64,000 bases of DNA, taken from assembly GCA_025667525.1 (NCBI GenBank), contig CM046876.1:78463235-78527234 (forward strand), written 5' to 3'. Shown piece after piece: positions 9,373 through 22,109 of this stretch. Made by a program: the position numbers and the translations under genes. Numbering within the stretch: the first letter of the stretch is position 1; every line of letters starts with the position of its first letter. Under the pieces are notes generated by a model. It searched no databases. It was not told the DNA's origin and worked only from the letters and a program-made list of their open reading frames with translations. The stretch is from Glebionis coronaria (lineage: Eukaryota; Streptophyta; Magnoliopsida; Asterales; Asteraceae).

Positions 9373-11413
9373 ATGAATTCCAACAAGTACCTAGAAGGGC
9401 AATCCATGCAAAGACCACCTCTTTTTGAAACTAATAGTTTTATTTATTGGAAAAATAGATTTGAGACTTATGTGAAATCAAAAAATTTAGATCTTTGGCA
9501 GGTTATTACCCATGGTGATTTATTTCCTTATCAATATAATGAATTTTCTAAAATCAAAGAGATAGTTACTTTTGACAAAGCTAATGGTGACACTAAAAGG
9601 AAACTTGCTAAAAATAATGAGGCTAAAATGGTGATTTATAAGGCTTGACCAAAGAAAGAGTACGAAATGATTTTTATGTGTGAAACCGCTAAAGATATTT
9701 GGAACACTCTTTTAGTAACCCACCAAGGTAATAGCCAAGTCAAAGAAATTAAATCGATCTTCTTGTTCAATAATATGAACAATTTGTCATCTTAGAAGAT
9801 GAAACTATTGCTAGTGCATTTGCTAGATTTAACACTATTATTACTATTCTAAAAGCACTTGATGAAGGTTTTTCTAGCAAGAAAAATGTTAGGAAGTTTC
9901 TTAGGGCGTTGCATCCAAAGTGGAGAGCCAAAGTCACGGCGATTGAAGAATCAAATGATCTCACCACATTATCACTCGATGAACTAATTGGCAACTTGAA
10001 AGTTCTGAGATGATAATTTTGAAGGACTTGGAATTGGTTAAAACCAAGAGTGAAAGAAAGTCTATAGCACTTAAAGCCAAGAAGGCGCAAAGTAACCATG
10101 AAAGCTCCTCGGATAGTGATGATGAGGAATATGCCATGGCGGTTAGAGACTTCAAGAAGTTCTTCAAACGACGAGGTCAACACGTGAGGCAACCAAGCAA
10201 CGAAAAGAAATCCTTCTCCAAAAACCGTTTTACCAAGGACGATAAAGGTGATAGGAAATGCTTTAGATGTGGTGATCCAAATAATTTCATCGCTGATTTT
10301 CCTAAGCCTTCACGCGACAAGAACCACACGACATTTGTTGGAGGTTCATGGAGCGATAGCGGTGAAGATGTTGATAACAAACCCAAAGATGAGAAATGTC
10401 TCATGGCTCACACTTCTAAAGAGGTACATTTCGAAACCGATTATTATAGCAATAATATTTCTTCTCAAGATGATATAGAATTAGAAGGCCAATATAATAA
10501 CTTACACAAACATAGCCATAAATTCATTGAAAAGAACAAAGTGCTAAAATCAACTAGAACTAAGCTTTAAAATAAGATTAGTGAGCTAAGAGAGAAATTA
10601 GCTATGCTTGAGAAAAACAAAGAGATTTAGGTTCTCTAAAATGTGAAAACCTTAGACAAGAGAATGAAGATCTCAAGAGTACCTCCATTAAATTGGAAAA
10701 TTTTATGAAAGGTACTAGTGCTCTTGATGATATGTTAAACAAACAAATTCATTCTATGGAAAGACTTGGGTTGGGTTATAACACTAATGAAGCATCTACT
10801 AGCGAACCTAAACAAGTTAGATTTTCAGAAAAATAAACCACTGTACGCGGTACGCCAGTATATGGCGCGGTTCCCTATTGCTATGGAACCGCGGGTACTG
10901 ATTACGAACCGAGGATAGAGGATGGTTTTTTGTAAAAATCCTGAACTTTCTGAAAAGTCTGTTTTAGGTGAAGGGCTAAAACATATTCGTATTAACAAGG
11001 TCAAAGTACCTATTCTTGGAAAGCCTAATCTAGATAAATTCTACAAGCCCTTGAGTAAACCTCTAACGGGAACTAGAAACTTATCTAGACAAACATCTAC
11101 TCCTCCAAGAGTACGAAATGAATCAAAACCTAGAAGTAGAACACCTACACCAAAAAGGAACGATCAAGCTAAGTCACGACCTAGAAGTAAAATGCCAACA
11201 CCTAGAAGAAATAACAATAATTCTAGATCAAGATCAATGACATCTAGGAGAAATAATGGACAACAAAATGGTCATATGAATTGGAAAAATTACCAACAAC
11301 AATACTTTTCCCCATGGGGAATGTCTCCTCCATTCATGCATCCCAACCATATGCAAGGGATGTTTGGAACTAACAACTTAGGACCCATGAGATATTGGGG
11401 ACCAAATGTTTGA
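9373..11413 (+). pseudogene. Copia A gag, broken, unit 1
   Basis: Would encode the nucleocapsid precursor. It starts at ATG 9373, with the copia gag signature FIYWKNRFETYV about 28 codons in. The knuckle near 10258-10299 reads CFRCGDPNNFIADF, with the usual His and last Cys replaced by Asn and Phe, so zinc binding is probably lost. A basic RS/RTPTP-rich tail lies at 11080-11260. There are stops at 9646, 10009 and 10568 and frameshifts near 9780 and 10900. Unit 2 shares most of these lesions. The GCGGTTCC/GGAACCGC inverted motif occurs inside the frame at 10866-10893. Confidence 0.75.
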
Positions 11414-12760
11414 TCTTGTGTGTTGTTACCTAAGATATGCTTGGAAATTGATTTAGAGCCCGACGAGTGGATTAAGGATAGTGGATGTTCTAAACACATG
11501 ACGGGTAATCGAAGTTTGTTCTCGCACTACAAAGTATATGATGGAGGTAATGTTACATTCACAAGTAATCGACGTGGTAATATTATTGGCAAAGGTACGG
11601 TTTCTCTTGACTTTATGACCATAAAAAATGTAGAGCACGTAGATTAGTTATGTTTTAACCTTCTACGTAAAGGTCAAATTTATGACAATAAGTGCAAGGT
11701 CATCTTTTCAGAATATGACAGTGAAATTCTAAAAGATGGAAAGGTTATTGGAAAAGGTGTTACAAAGCATGGGCTTTATGTCATAAAGGTCAATAGGAAG
11801 TCAAAGGACAACTTATGTCTAGCGACTTTAGATGATAGTTCTACTCTTTGGCATAGGAGATTAGGTCACGCTAATATGCGTTTAATTCAATCTTTAGTCT
11901 CTAAGGAGTTGGTAAGACATCTCCCTAAGATGAAGTTTGATAGTAACTTTTGTGATGCTTGCAAAGTTGGGAAGCAAGTTCACTCAAGTCACAAAGCCAA
12001 GAATTTGATTTCGACCTCTCGGTGCTTAGAGCTCCTACATATGGATCTCTTTGGACCTTCCGCCATACGGAGTTATGGAGGTAACCTTTATACCCTAGTC
12101 ATTGTTGACGACTATTCTAGATTCACTTGGACTATATTTTTGGTGTCTAAGAATGAGGCTTTCGATCACTTCGAAATCTTTGCTCGAAGAATCCAAAATC
12201 AACTAGGATGTTTAAATGTCTCTATTAGGACGGATCATGGTAGGGAATTTGATAATGAAGTGCAATTCGGTGCCTTTTGTGAAGCTCATGGTATTACCAA
12301 TAACTTCTCGGCATCTCACACTCCTCAATCAAATGGGGTAGTTGAAAGGAAGAATAGGACCCTCCAAGAGATGAGTAGGACGATGTTAAATGAGCAGTCT
12401 TTGCCTCAAAAATTTTGGTGCAATGTCGTGGACACATCGACCTGTATTCTCAACCTAATTCTTATTCGACCTTTTCTAGGAATGACCCCCTAAGAGATTC
12501 TTAAAGGTAAGAAGCCCTCATTGGAATACTTTAGGTTGTTTGGAAGCAAGTGCTTCATTCTCAACACCAAATATTACCTTACTAAGTTCGACCCAAAGTC
12601 GTACGAAGGTATCTTTTTAGGTTATTTCCAAACTAGCAAAGCGTACATAGTCCTCAATAGAACCTCGGGTGTAATTGAAGAATCACTTAACGCGACATTC
12701 GATGAAACCCCTCCTTCATCTAAGACATCACCTTTGGTAGATGATGACTTGAATTAAATA
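11414..12760 (+). pseudogene. Copia A protease and integrase, broken, unit 1
   Basis: The protease active-site motif (WIKDSGCSKHMTGN) lies at 11469-11510, with DSG in place of the usual triplet. The pre-integrase and HHCC region follows at about 11850-11990 (HRRLGHANM, then CDACKVGKQ). The integrase core spans 12020-12460, with LHMDLFGP, RTDHGREF and QSNGVVERKNRT carrying the Asp-Asp-Glu residues; the usual Asn of TDNG is His. A stop follows LGMTP at 12491, and the C-terminal region (EYFRLFGSKCF) continues to 12757. Stops between 11647 and 11870 separate protease from integrase. Confidence 0.75.
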
Positions 12761-13084
12761 GACATAGTCAAAGCCAAAGATGTTAGAAACATAGGAGTTG
12801 AAGACCTTAATGTTGAAAAGGGAGTAAACATTAAGGAGTCAAAGGATCATGCCCTCGACAACGTCATAGGCGAGTTAAATCAAAGGACCCTAAGATCTCA
12901 AGTCCAAAATCAAAGTAACTTCTTTTGTTTCGTCTCCCTGATTGAACCAAAGAATGTTAAAGAAGCTTTGATGGATGAGAGTTGGGTCATCGCCATGAAA
13001 GAAGAATTGAATCAATTCATTGCTAATGACGTTTGGGAACTTGTTCCTGCACCTAGAAGTTTTACCATCATAGGAACCAAATGG
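12761..13084 (+). pseudogene. Copia A reverse transcriptase N-terminus, cut by the duplication junction
   Basis: Contains the start of copia RVT_2 (WVIAMKEELNQF, WELVPAP, then GTKW) and stops at 13084, where the gypsy A leader begins again. The intact continuation (VYRNKLDENG) lies at the end of unit 2, from 20025. This direct join of RT codons to gypsy leader marks the duplication junction. Confidence 0.8.
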
Positions 13085-13374
13085 CTAATTAAGGGTTTGC
13101 AATTCAAAGTATTAATATCATATATTTGTTTTCTTAAATTATTGAACCCTCGAAACGTTTTGGTTTTCAACCAACGTCTCAAAGTCGAACGAAGGTTTTT
13201 ACTCAACGTAATTACTTTCATTCTTTTGGATTCTCTAATCGAGACTTTGATTTGAGGAGAGATTTTTATGGATTTGTTAATCTATGTAATACACCAAAAT
13301 ACCAAAAAAATTAAAAATAAAAACAACAAAAAAAAATCTTCTTTGCTACCCCCCTCAATTTCTTTCATTAGTGC

Positions 13375-14996
13375 ATGCGCACTCGATCAACTGATTATCC
13401 TACTCCCATCTTAAACAACGTTACAGCTCGTTGTAATCGACATCGAAGAAATCAACAACAACAACGTTAACCAAGACAAGTATAACCCCGAGCTCTGTCG
13501 CGGGTGGCAAGTGGCAACTTTTTGTGTAAAACTCCGAGAGGCGCGTTAATGACTATCGATAATAGGTCAAAGATTTTCCAACTCCGTAGCATACCGAGTG
13601 TTGCCAATGTCGCCAACGTTAGTTATGTTAATCATGATATTGAGAGATTTGACGCAAAGGTCGATAAATTAACAGATGTTCTCACGAGCTTGTTGAGTTA
13701 ATTGAAAAGGAAAGACGCTTCCGCTACGGTGAAAGTGGTTGAGGCTTCGTGTACGTTTTGTGATGGACCTCATAATTATTACGAGTGTGCGGCTACGGAT
13801 GGCCAAACGTCGAGCGTTAATGCGGTTAATGAAAATTTTATTATTAATCAAAATAACGCGGGTCCATCACAACGAGGTTTTAACAATCAAGGCACCAATT
13901 TTAATCAAAATCGAAACAATTTTCAAGGAAATAATTACCAAGGTCAAAACTTAGGATTTCAAAATCGAGGTTTTAACAACAAAAATCAAAACCGGAATTT
14001 ATTCATGGTCAAAGTTCAAATGGTAATTTTCAAAGCAACAACAATCAAATGAATTTTTCAAGCGGGAATCAAAACCAAGGAAACTTTAATCAACATCGAA
14101 ACGGTTTTTCAAATGAATTTCAAGATTACTTGAAATCAAATGAAGCTAATATGAGGAAATTAGAGGGTCAAATTGGTACTTTGAAAAACGAAATTTCCAA
14201 TACTTTGAAAGGTCAAAATAACAAAATTGAGCAAAATCAAAGTAAACTCGAGAGTGTGTTTGCGGCTATAATGAACAAACATTCTACTTCTAAACCTTCT
14301 CGTGTATCTCGTATCCCATTCACCGTTTTAAAAGAGAGTTTCATCGACTTGACCAAGGTGCACCTTGAGTAAACTTGTGCCGCGGTTTTTATATGGAATC
14401 CTAAAAAGGATATGCCTAAGAAACAAGAAGATTCGGGCCGGTTTCTCATTCCTTGTGAATTTCTTGAGATTGAGGAATGCATAGCACTAGCGACCTCGGC
14501 CCTAGCATTAATTTCATGTCTCTTTCTATTTGTAAATTAATGGAATTGCCTAATCTTACCCCTACGAATATGGTCATCGGGCTAGCAAATTGCACCCTTG
14601 ATAAACCTGTTAGTATAGCCGAAGACATATATGTTCAAGTTAGAAATTTCACGTTTCCTGCGGATTTTGCTATTTCCGACTACGAGTGCGATCCTAATTC
14701 CCCTATCATTTTAGGTAGACCATTTTTATCGATGACTCGAGCCCAAATTAACGTTTTCGGCGGGAAATTGACTTTACGTTATAGGGAGGATAAGATGGAA
14801 TTTTTAGCGGATAAATCCCAAGATAAAAACAAAACCGGTGATTCTCCAAATAATACTTTTCGAAACAATCTTTCTCAATTTGAAAATAAAAGATTAGATA
14901 AATGTTTTGTAAGAATTAAAAAGAATGCTTTTAACGATGACGATTTAAACGATAAAGAGTATGCATGTAGTTGAAAAAGGTTTACGAAAATGTATG
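13375..14996 (+). pseudogene. Gypsy A gag-protease, degraded, unit 2
   Basis: Copy of the frame at 6221-8060, again starting with MRTRS and lacking the capsid core. The knuckle variant lies near 13752-13790. The linker is shortened around 14283. The protease part (14477-14760) is better preserved than in unit 1: it reads SDLGPSINFM, keeping the aspartate, and continues through ILGRPF into the acidic tail until 14974. The active-site Ala is Pro, so activity is doubtful. Confidence 0.7.
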
Positions 14997-16245
14997 TGTT
15001 AATGCAATGATGCCTAAAAATGTTACTTGTATTTTTCGGTCTCGCTTTGTTTTGATTACGACAATATATAAAAACAAGCATTTACGAAAACAACGATAAA
15101 CGAATTCTTGAATTCAAGTATTTTTCATTTCAACCTTTATCACTTAAGGTATGTACAAACAAGTACTCATCCTAATTAAGTGATCATTGATTTAATCTTT
15201 TCATAAAATTCACTTTTTATTAAGTGTGACAAGTTTTTATTAAACTTTATTTTTTAAGAAAATGTTTTATTAAATTAAATATTTGAAAATTTGAAAATTA
15301 CATATTCTATCTTGGTTTGGAATATCCTTTCAGGATATTTTAATCACCAGATTCGAACCATACCACTAAAAGAAAAAAAGGAGCGGAGTCTATTCTTGCG
15401 GTTCCTTAAGTGGATATGCGGTTCCTTATCGATAAGGAACCGCGGGCTAAAATAAAGAACCGCGGGCAGATATAGCCGTTGGAGCCTTGTCTTATAAATA
15501 GTTGACCATTCTCAGATTTTCTCTTCACCTCTTTTGCACATATAATTCCAGATTCTTTCATACTTCTAAAATCATTCAAATCCTTGGTCATTTGGTTGAT
15601 TACTACTTGTTTAGAAGTGAATCTTTCTTCTCCCATCTCTTCCTCTCCAAGTGCAAAGAGAAGAACACTTTCATCCTTGAAGTGTTGTGTTAACATCAAA
15701 GATCCATTGAAGATCAAATCTTATTTATTCTTTGTTGTGTCATTGTTGTGAAGATCCAAGTAGTTGTGTCTATTTGTAAGTTGTGTATGTAGTAAGGTTT
15801 ATACTTGGTCCTTAAAGTATACTAGTGTAGATTGGTCCTAGCTAAGATTAGGGCTCGGCTTTTAGCTTAGAGTCGGAAATTGGATAAGCAACGTTGTGTA
15901 CGATTTCTCCACCTTAAGGATCTTGTTGATTAGTGAACTCTCGAGTAAAGATTACTCGAGGAGTTGAGTAGGGACGAGGAGTGAGCTTCGTTGCCAAACC
16001 ACTATAAATCCTTAGTGTTTGGTTTGATCTTTCTTTCCCTTATCTCTTTACATTCTTTATTCTTTATACTTGTGATTATTAGTTTAGTTGCACTATACCT
16101 AATTCATATTGTGTATAAGAAGGTTTCACATAATCACTCAAGTCTAAGTTTTTTAAAAGGATTTTTGAAAACCGTCTTTTGACAAGTAAATTTTAAAAAA
16201 ACTATTCACCCCCCCCCCCCCCCCCACCACCTTCTAGTTTCTACA
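14997..16245 (+). repeat. Copia A LTR, duplicated copy in unit 2
   Basis: 1249 bp, from TGTTAATGCAATG to TTTCTACA, again preceded by GTATG. It keeps the 26-bp palindrome (15418-15443), and has a 17-C run at 16209-16225. It is the duplicate of the 5' LTR, not a separate insertion. Confidence 0.85.
15418..15443. promoter_or_regulatory. 26-bp perfect palindrome, second LTR
   Basis: Identical to the palindrome at 8479-8504 and placed the same distance upstream of its TATA box. Confidence 0.6.
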
Positions 16246-16260
16246 ATTGGTACCAGAGCG
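16246..16260 (+). promoter_or_regulatory. Primer binding site of copia A, unit 2
   Basis: ATTGGTACCAGAGCG directly follows the duplicated LTR, with the same single mismatch to the initiator tRNA-Met site as in unit 1. Confidence 0.8.
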
Positions 16261-16313
16261 TGGTTGCTCAAGCTTTTTTAAAATATATTAAATTTTAAAA
16301 CTTGAATCGATCT

Positions 16314-18353
16314 ATGGATTCCAACAAGTACCTCGAAGGGCAATCCATGCAAAGACCACCTCTTTTTGAAACTAATAGTTTTATTTATTAGAAAAATAGA
16401 TTTGAGACTTATGTGAAATCAAAAGATTTAGATCTTTGGCAGGTTATTACCCATGGTGATTTATTGCCATATCAATATAATGAATTTTCTAAAATCAAAG
16501 AGATAGTTACTTTTGACAAAGCTAATGGTGACACTAAAAGGAAACTTGCTAAAAATAATGAGGCTAAAATGGTGATTTATAATGCTTGACCAAAGAAAGA
16601 GTACGAAATGATTTTTATGTGTGAAACCGCTAAAGATATTTGGAACACTCTTTTAGTAACCCACCAAGGTAATAGCCAAGTCAAAGGAATTAAATCGATC
16701 TTTTTGTTCAATAATATGAACAATTTCTCATCTTAGAAGATGAAACTATTGCTAGTGCATTTGCTAGATTTAACACTATTAGTACTATTCTAAAAGCACT
16801 TGATGAAGGTTTTTCTAGCAAGAAAAATGTTAGGAAGTTTCTTAGGGCGTTGCATCCAAATTGGAGAGCCAAAGTCACGGCGATTGAAGAATCAAATGAT
16901 CTCACCACATTATCACTCGATGAACTAATTGGCAACTTGAAAGTTCTGAGATGATAATTTTGAAGGACTCGGAATTGGTTAAAACCAAGAGTGAAAGAAA
17001 GTCTATAGCACTTAAAGCCAAGAAGTCGCAAAGTAACCATGAAAGCTCCTCGGATAGTGATGATGAGGAATATGCCATGGTGGTTAGAGACTTCAAGAAG
17101 TTCTTCAAACGACGAGGTCAACACGTGAGGCAACCAAGCAACGAAAATAAATCCTTCTCCAAAAACCGTTTTACCAAGGACGATAAAGGTGATAGGAAAT
17201 GCTTTAGATGTGGTGATCCAAATAATTTCATCGGTGATTTTCCTAAGCCTTCACGCGACAAGAACCACACGGCATTTGTTGGAGGTTCATGAAGCGATAG
17301 CGGTGAAGATGTTGATAACAAACCAAAAGATGAGAAATGTCTCATGGCTCACACTTCTAAAGAGGTACATTTCGAAACCGATTATTATAGCAATAATAGT
17401 TCTTCTCAAGATGATATAGAATTAGAAGGCCAATACAATAACTTACACAAACTTACCCATAAATTCATTGAAAAGAACAAAGTGCTAAAATCAACTAGAA
17501 CTAAGCTTTAAAATAAGATTAGTGAGCTAAGAGAGAAATTAGCTATGCTTGAGAAAAACAAAGAGATTTAGGTTCTCTAAAATGTGAAAACCTTAGACAA
17601 GAGAATGAAGATCTCAAGAGTACCTCCATTAAATTGGAAAAGTTTATGAAAGGTACTAGTGCTCTTGATGATATGTTAAACAAACAAATTCATTCTATGG
17701 AAACACTTGGGTTGGGTTATAACACTAATGAAGCATCTACTAGCGAACCTAAACAAGTTAGATTTTCAGAAAAACGAACCACTGTACGCGGTACGCCAGT
17801 ATATGGCGCGGTTCCCTATTGCTATGGAACCGCGGGTACTGATTACGAACCGAGGATAGAGGATGGTTTTTGTGAAAATCCTGAACTTTCTGAAAAGTCT
17901 GTTTTAGGTGAAGGGCTAAAACATATTCGTATTAACAAGGTCAAAGTACCTATTCTTGGAAAGCCTACTCTAGATAAATTCTACAAGCCCTTGAGTAAAC
18001 CTCTAACGGGAACTAGAAACTTATCTAGACAAACATCTACTCCTCCAAGAGTACGAAATGAATCAAAACCTAGAAGTAGAACACCTACACCAAAAAGGAA
18101 CGATCAAGCTAAGTCACGACCTAGAAGTAAAATGTCAACACCTAGAAGAAATAACAATAATTCTAGATCAAGATCAAAGACATCTAGGAGAAATAATGGA
18201 CAACAAAATGGTCATATGAATTGGAAAAATTACCAACAACAATACGTTTCCCCATGGGGAATGTCTCCTCCATTCATGCATCCCAATTATATGCAAGGGA
18301 TGTTTGGAACTAACAACTTAGGACCCATGAGATATTGGGGACCAAATGTTTGA
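16314..18353 (+). pseudogene. Copia A gag, broken, unit 2
   Basis: Starts at ATG 16314 and parallels 9373-11413. An extra stop at 16388 truncates it after 25 codons. The knuckle (17199-17240) has the same two replacements as in unit 1. The downstream half is better preserved: a continuous 239-codon frame runs from 17634 to 18353 through the RS/RTPTP-rich basic tail to a TGA. The inverted CGCGGTTCC/GGAACCGCG motif at 17807-17834 is inside this open part and encodes GAVPYCYGTAG. Confidence 0.75.
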
Positions 18354-19700
18354 TCTTGTGTGTTGTTACCTAAGATATGCTTGGAAATTGATTTAGAGCC
18401 CGACGAGTGGATTAAGGATAGTGGATGTTCTAAACACATGACGGGTAATCGAAGTTTGTTCTCGCACTACAAAGCATATGATGGAGGTAATGTTACATTC
18501 ACAAGTAATCGACGTGGTAATATTATTGGCAAAGGTACGGTTTCTCTTGACTTTATGACCATAAAAAATGTAGAGCACGTAGATTAGTTATGTTTTAACC
18601 TTCTACGTAAAGGTCAAATTTATGACAATAAGTGCAAGGTCATCTTTTCAGAATATGATAGTGAAATCTTAAAAGATGGAAAGGTCATTGGAAAAGGTGT
18701 TACAAAGCATGGGCTTTCTGTCATAAAGGTCAATAGGAAGTCAAAGGACAACTTATGTCTAGCGACTTTAGATGATAGTTCTACTCTTTGGCATAGGAGA
18801 TTAGGTCACGCTAATATGCGTTTAATTCAATCTTTAGTCTCTAAGGAGTTGGTAAGACATCTCCCCAAGATGAAGTTTGATAGTAACTTTTGTGATGCTT
18901 TCAAAGTTGGGAAGCAAGTTCACTCAAGTCATAAAGCCAAGAATTTGGTTTCGACCTCTCGGTGCTTAGAGCTCCTACATATGGATCTCTTTGGACCTTC
19001 CGCCATACGGAGTTATGGAGGTAACCTTTATACCCTAGTCATTGTTGACGACTATTCTAGATTCACTTGGACTATATTTTTGGCGTCTAAGAATGAGGCT
19101 TTCGATCACTTCTAAATCTTTGCTCGAAGAATCCAAAATCAACTAGGATGTTTAAATGTCTCTATTAGGACGAATCATGGTAGGGAATTTGATAATGAAG
19201 TGCAATTAGGTGCCTTTTGTGAAGCTCATGGTATTACCAATAACTTCTCGGCATCTCACACTCCTCAATCAAATGGGGTAGTTTAAAGGAAGAATAGGAC
19301 CCTCCAAGAGATGAGTAGGACGATGTTAAATGAGCAGTCTTTGCCTCAAAAATTTTGGTGCAATGCCGTGGACACATCGACCTATATTATCAACCTAATT
19401 CTTATTCGACCTTTTCTAGGAATGACCCCCTAAGAGATTATTAAAGGTAAGAAGCCCTCTTTGGAATACTTTAGGTTGTTTGGAAGCAAGTGCTTCATTC
19501 TCAACACCAAAGATTACCTTACTAAGTTCGACCCAAAGTCGTACGAAGGTATCTTTTTAGGTTATTTCCAAACTAGCCAAGCCTACATAGTCCTCAATAT
19601 AACCTCGGGTGTAATTGAAGAATCACTTAACGCGACATTCGATGAAACCCCTCCTTCATCTAAGACATCACCTTTGGTAGATGATGACTTGAATTAAATA
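18354..19700 (+). pseudogene. Copia A protease and integrase, broken, unit 2
   Basis: Parallel to 11414-12760. The protease motif DSGCSKHMTG lies at 18418-18448. In the zinc-binding region one cysteine is lost (CDAFKVGKQ, Cys to Phe, near 18896). The core breaks at a TAA after FDHF (19113-19115). The second aspartate region reads RTNHGREF (Asp to Asn), and the final glutamate region has GVV followed by TAA. These changes fit relaxed selection. Confidence 0.75.
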
Positions 19701-21412
19701 GACATAGTCAAAGCCAAAGATGTTAGAAACATAGGAGTTGAAGACCTTAATGTTGAAAAGGGAGTAAACATTAAGGAGTCAAAGGATCATGCCCTCGACA
19801 ACGTCATAGGCGAGTTAAATCAAAGGACCCTAAGATCTCAAGTCCAAAATCAAAGTAACTTCTTTTGTTTCGTCTCCCTGATTGAACCAAAGAATGTTAA
19901 ATAAGCTTTGATGGATGAGAGTTGGGTCATCGCCATGAAAGAAGAATTGAATCAATTCATTGCTAATGACGTTTGGGAACTTGTTCCTGCACCTAGAAGT
20001 TTTACCATCATAGGAACCAAATGGGTATATAGGAATAAGTTAGACGAGAATGGTGTTGTGTCTCGTAAAAAGGTTAGACTTGTAGCTCAAGGCTATAATC
20101 AACAAGAAGGTATTGATTATGACGAGAGATACGCACCCGTAGCAAGGTTAGAATCTATTAGAATCCTTTTAGCCTATTCTTGTGCTTTAGACTTTAAGCT
20201 TCAACAAATGGATGTAAAGATTACGTTTCTTAACGGTTTGATCAATGAGGAGGTATATGTGGCTCAACCTCCCGGCATCATTGATTTTGAGAAACCGGAT
20301 CATGTTTACAAGCTTAAGAAAGCTCTTTAAAGTCTCAAACAAGAACCCAACGCTTGGTATGATAGAATTAAAGCGTTTCTTGTAAAACATGAGTATACCA
20401 TGGGGATGGTAGACATACACTCTTTACAAAGAAGAAAGGTTATCACCTCATTATCGTACAAATCTATGTTGATGACCTTATATTTGGTTCAACTTGTCAA
20501 TCATTGTGTGATGACTTTGCCAAAATCATGCATGAAGAGTTTGAAATGAGTATGATGGGAGAACTTAACTTCTTTTTAGGACTCCAAATTAGACAAATGG
20601 ACGATGGTATTTCATTTAATCAATCCAAGTATGTTAAAGAAATGCTAAAGAAATTTGGATTAGAAGACTCTAGACCATTGAAGACCCCTATGGCCTCGGA
20701 TACTAAACTCACCGTAGATGATGATTGTGAGTCGATACACAACACCAAATATAGAGGTATGATTGGTAGTTTGTTATACCTAACGACAAGTCGACCGAAT
20801 ATCATGTTTAGTGTTTTCCTTTGTGCTCGCTTCCAAGAGGCTCCCAAAACCTCTCACATTGAAGCGGTTAATCGTATCTTCCGATACATTAAAGGCACTA
20901 TACATTTAGGGTTATGGTATCCTAAAGGGACCGGCGTAGAAACCATTGTCTACGCGGAATCGGATCATGCGGGAGACTATGTGGACCGGAAAAGCACTAG
21001 TGGAGTTTGTACCTTCATGGGTTGTTGTTTAACTTCTTAGTTCTCCAAGAAAAAAACCACTATTGCTATATCCACCACGGAACCCGAGTATGTGAGTGCC
21101 GGTAAAGCTTGTCAACAAGCTCTATGGATGAAGCAAGCGCTTGTTGATTATGGGGTTTCTCTTGATGATGTTCCCATCATGTGCGACAATAAAGGAGCAA
21201 TAGACCTTAGCAAGAATCCCGTGCAACATTCGCGAACCAAGCACATAGAGATTCGCCACCATTTCCTTAGGGATAATGTTTAAAAGGGGAACATTTTGAT
21301 TGAGAAGGTGCCCTCGGTAGAAAACTTAGCCGATATCTTCACTAAGCCACTTAAGAGAGAACCTTTTAATTATTTGCGTCTAGGTCTAGGTTTAATGGAA
21401 CATATTCCTTAA
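19701..21412 (+). pseudogene. Copia A reverse transcriptase-RNase H, broken
   Basis: Would copy the element RNA into DNA. The RT begins near 19908 (ESWVIAMKEEL) and shows VARLESIRILLAYS and QQMDVKITFLNG, where the usual AFL is TFL. A TAA at 20328-20330 and a frameshift near 20430 interrupt it. The catalytic YVDD region is recognisable at 20466-20480 as YVDDLIFGS. The RT tail and RNase H follow (20504-21412), with YAESDHAGDYVDRKSTSG, a TAG at 21038, and stops before the end near 21283. Pol ends with TAA at 21410-21412. Confidence 0.8.
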
Positions 21413-22109
21413 TTGCGCATTTCATTAATCGAGTCTTTTTCTCTTTTGAGTCTTTTCTTTCTTTGAGTCATTGAGTCTTGTAAACTCTTTTTGGAAAACC
21501 TCTCTTTTCTTTTTCAAAATTCTCAAAGTTCTTTGGAAAATGGTCGAGAAATGTTTTTGCATTGTTAGTTCAGTCTAAAAACTTTTTTCATAACTTATTG
21601 CTATTAATAATGAGCTTACATAATTCATATGTATGTGTCTCTCAAGTATAGCAAGAACAAAAGAGAACTATGGAGGATCATTGTGTCATGACTTATTGTC
21701 TAGTTCTACACAGCTCGAACATCGATTTTCTTTAAAATCCATGTATTTTGGTCAAAACCTTGTTTGGTGAGGTCTTGTGTGTTTTCTTTGTCTATCTTTT
21801 CTTTTTAGCATATCTCTATGATTAGTTAGACTAGAAAAATAGGATTTGCTGAATTAGAAAATCCTCCCTCATCACCAAAATCAACCCACTATGGGCGGTT
21901 CTTTATAGAGTCCGCGGCTCCATATCGATATGGAACCGCCGATGGAGAAAAGGAACCGCGTACAGTGCTTCCTATTTCGGGTATTTCTGAAACTCCAAAT
22001 TTGCTCCAACACTTTTTGGAATCTCTGTTTCAACCCTTGAACCACTCTCAAAATATCTTGAGCTTTCTCTATTTAACCCTAAGCATTTTGTATCCTTTCT
22101 CAAATCAAA
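21413..22109 (+). other. Copia A post-pol spacer
   Basis: Non-coding and pyrimidine-rich. A near-palindrome of 26 bp lies at 21914-21939, centred on ATCGAT with arms GCGGCTCC and GGAACCGC: the LTR palindrome with a changed centre. The preceding GGGCGGTTCTTTATAG adds another half-site. Confidence 0.6.

Larger units (their letters stand above)
5932..13084 (+). repeat. Tandem duplication, unit 1 (7153 bp)
   Basis: This block is nearly identical to 13085-20024. It starts in the gypsy A leader at CTAATTAAGGG and ends inside the copia A reverse transcriptase at CCAAATGG. The bases flanking the outer ends do not match those at the junction, so the junction is blunt. Unit 1 carries about 213 bp in the gypsy linker (around 7130-7345) that unit 2 lacks. 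Both units share many of the same stop codons and frameshifts, so the genes were already dead when the block was copied. Confidence 0.85.
13085..20024 (+). repeat. Tandem duplication, unit 2 (6940 bp)
   Basis: Second copy of the block at 5932-13084, in the same orientation and directly abutting it. It lacks about 213 bp of the gypsy linker (compare 14283 with 7130-7345). It carries private lesions, for example an in-frame TAG at 16388-16390 in gag and TAA at 19113 and 19283 in integrase, so the copies diverged after duplication. Confidence 0.85.

Noticed and set aside
13085..20024. Unit 2 as an independent insertion of the same two elements
   Set aside because: Both units have the same gypsy-copia junction, the same GTATG and shared lesions, which fits duplication and not two separate nestings.
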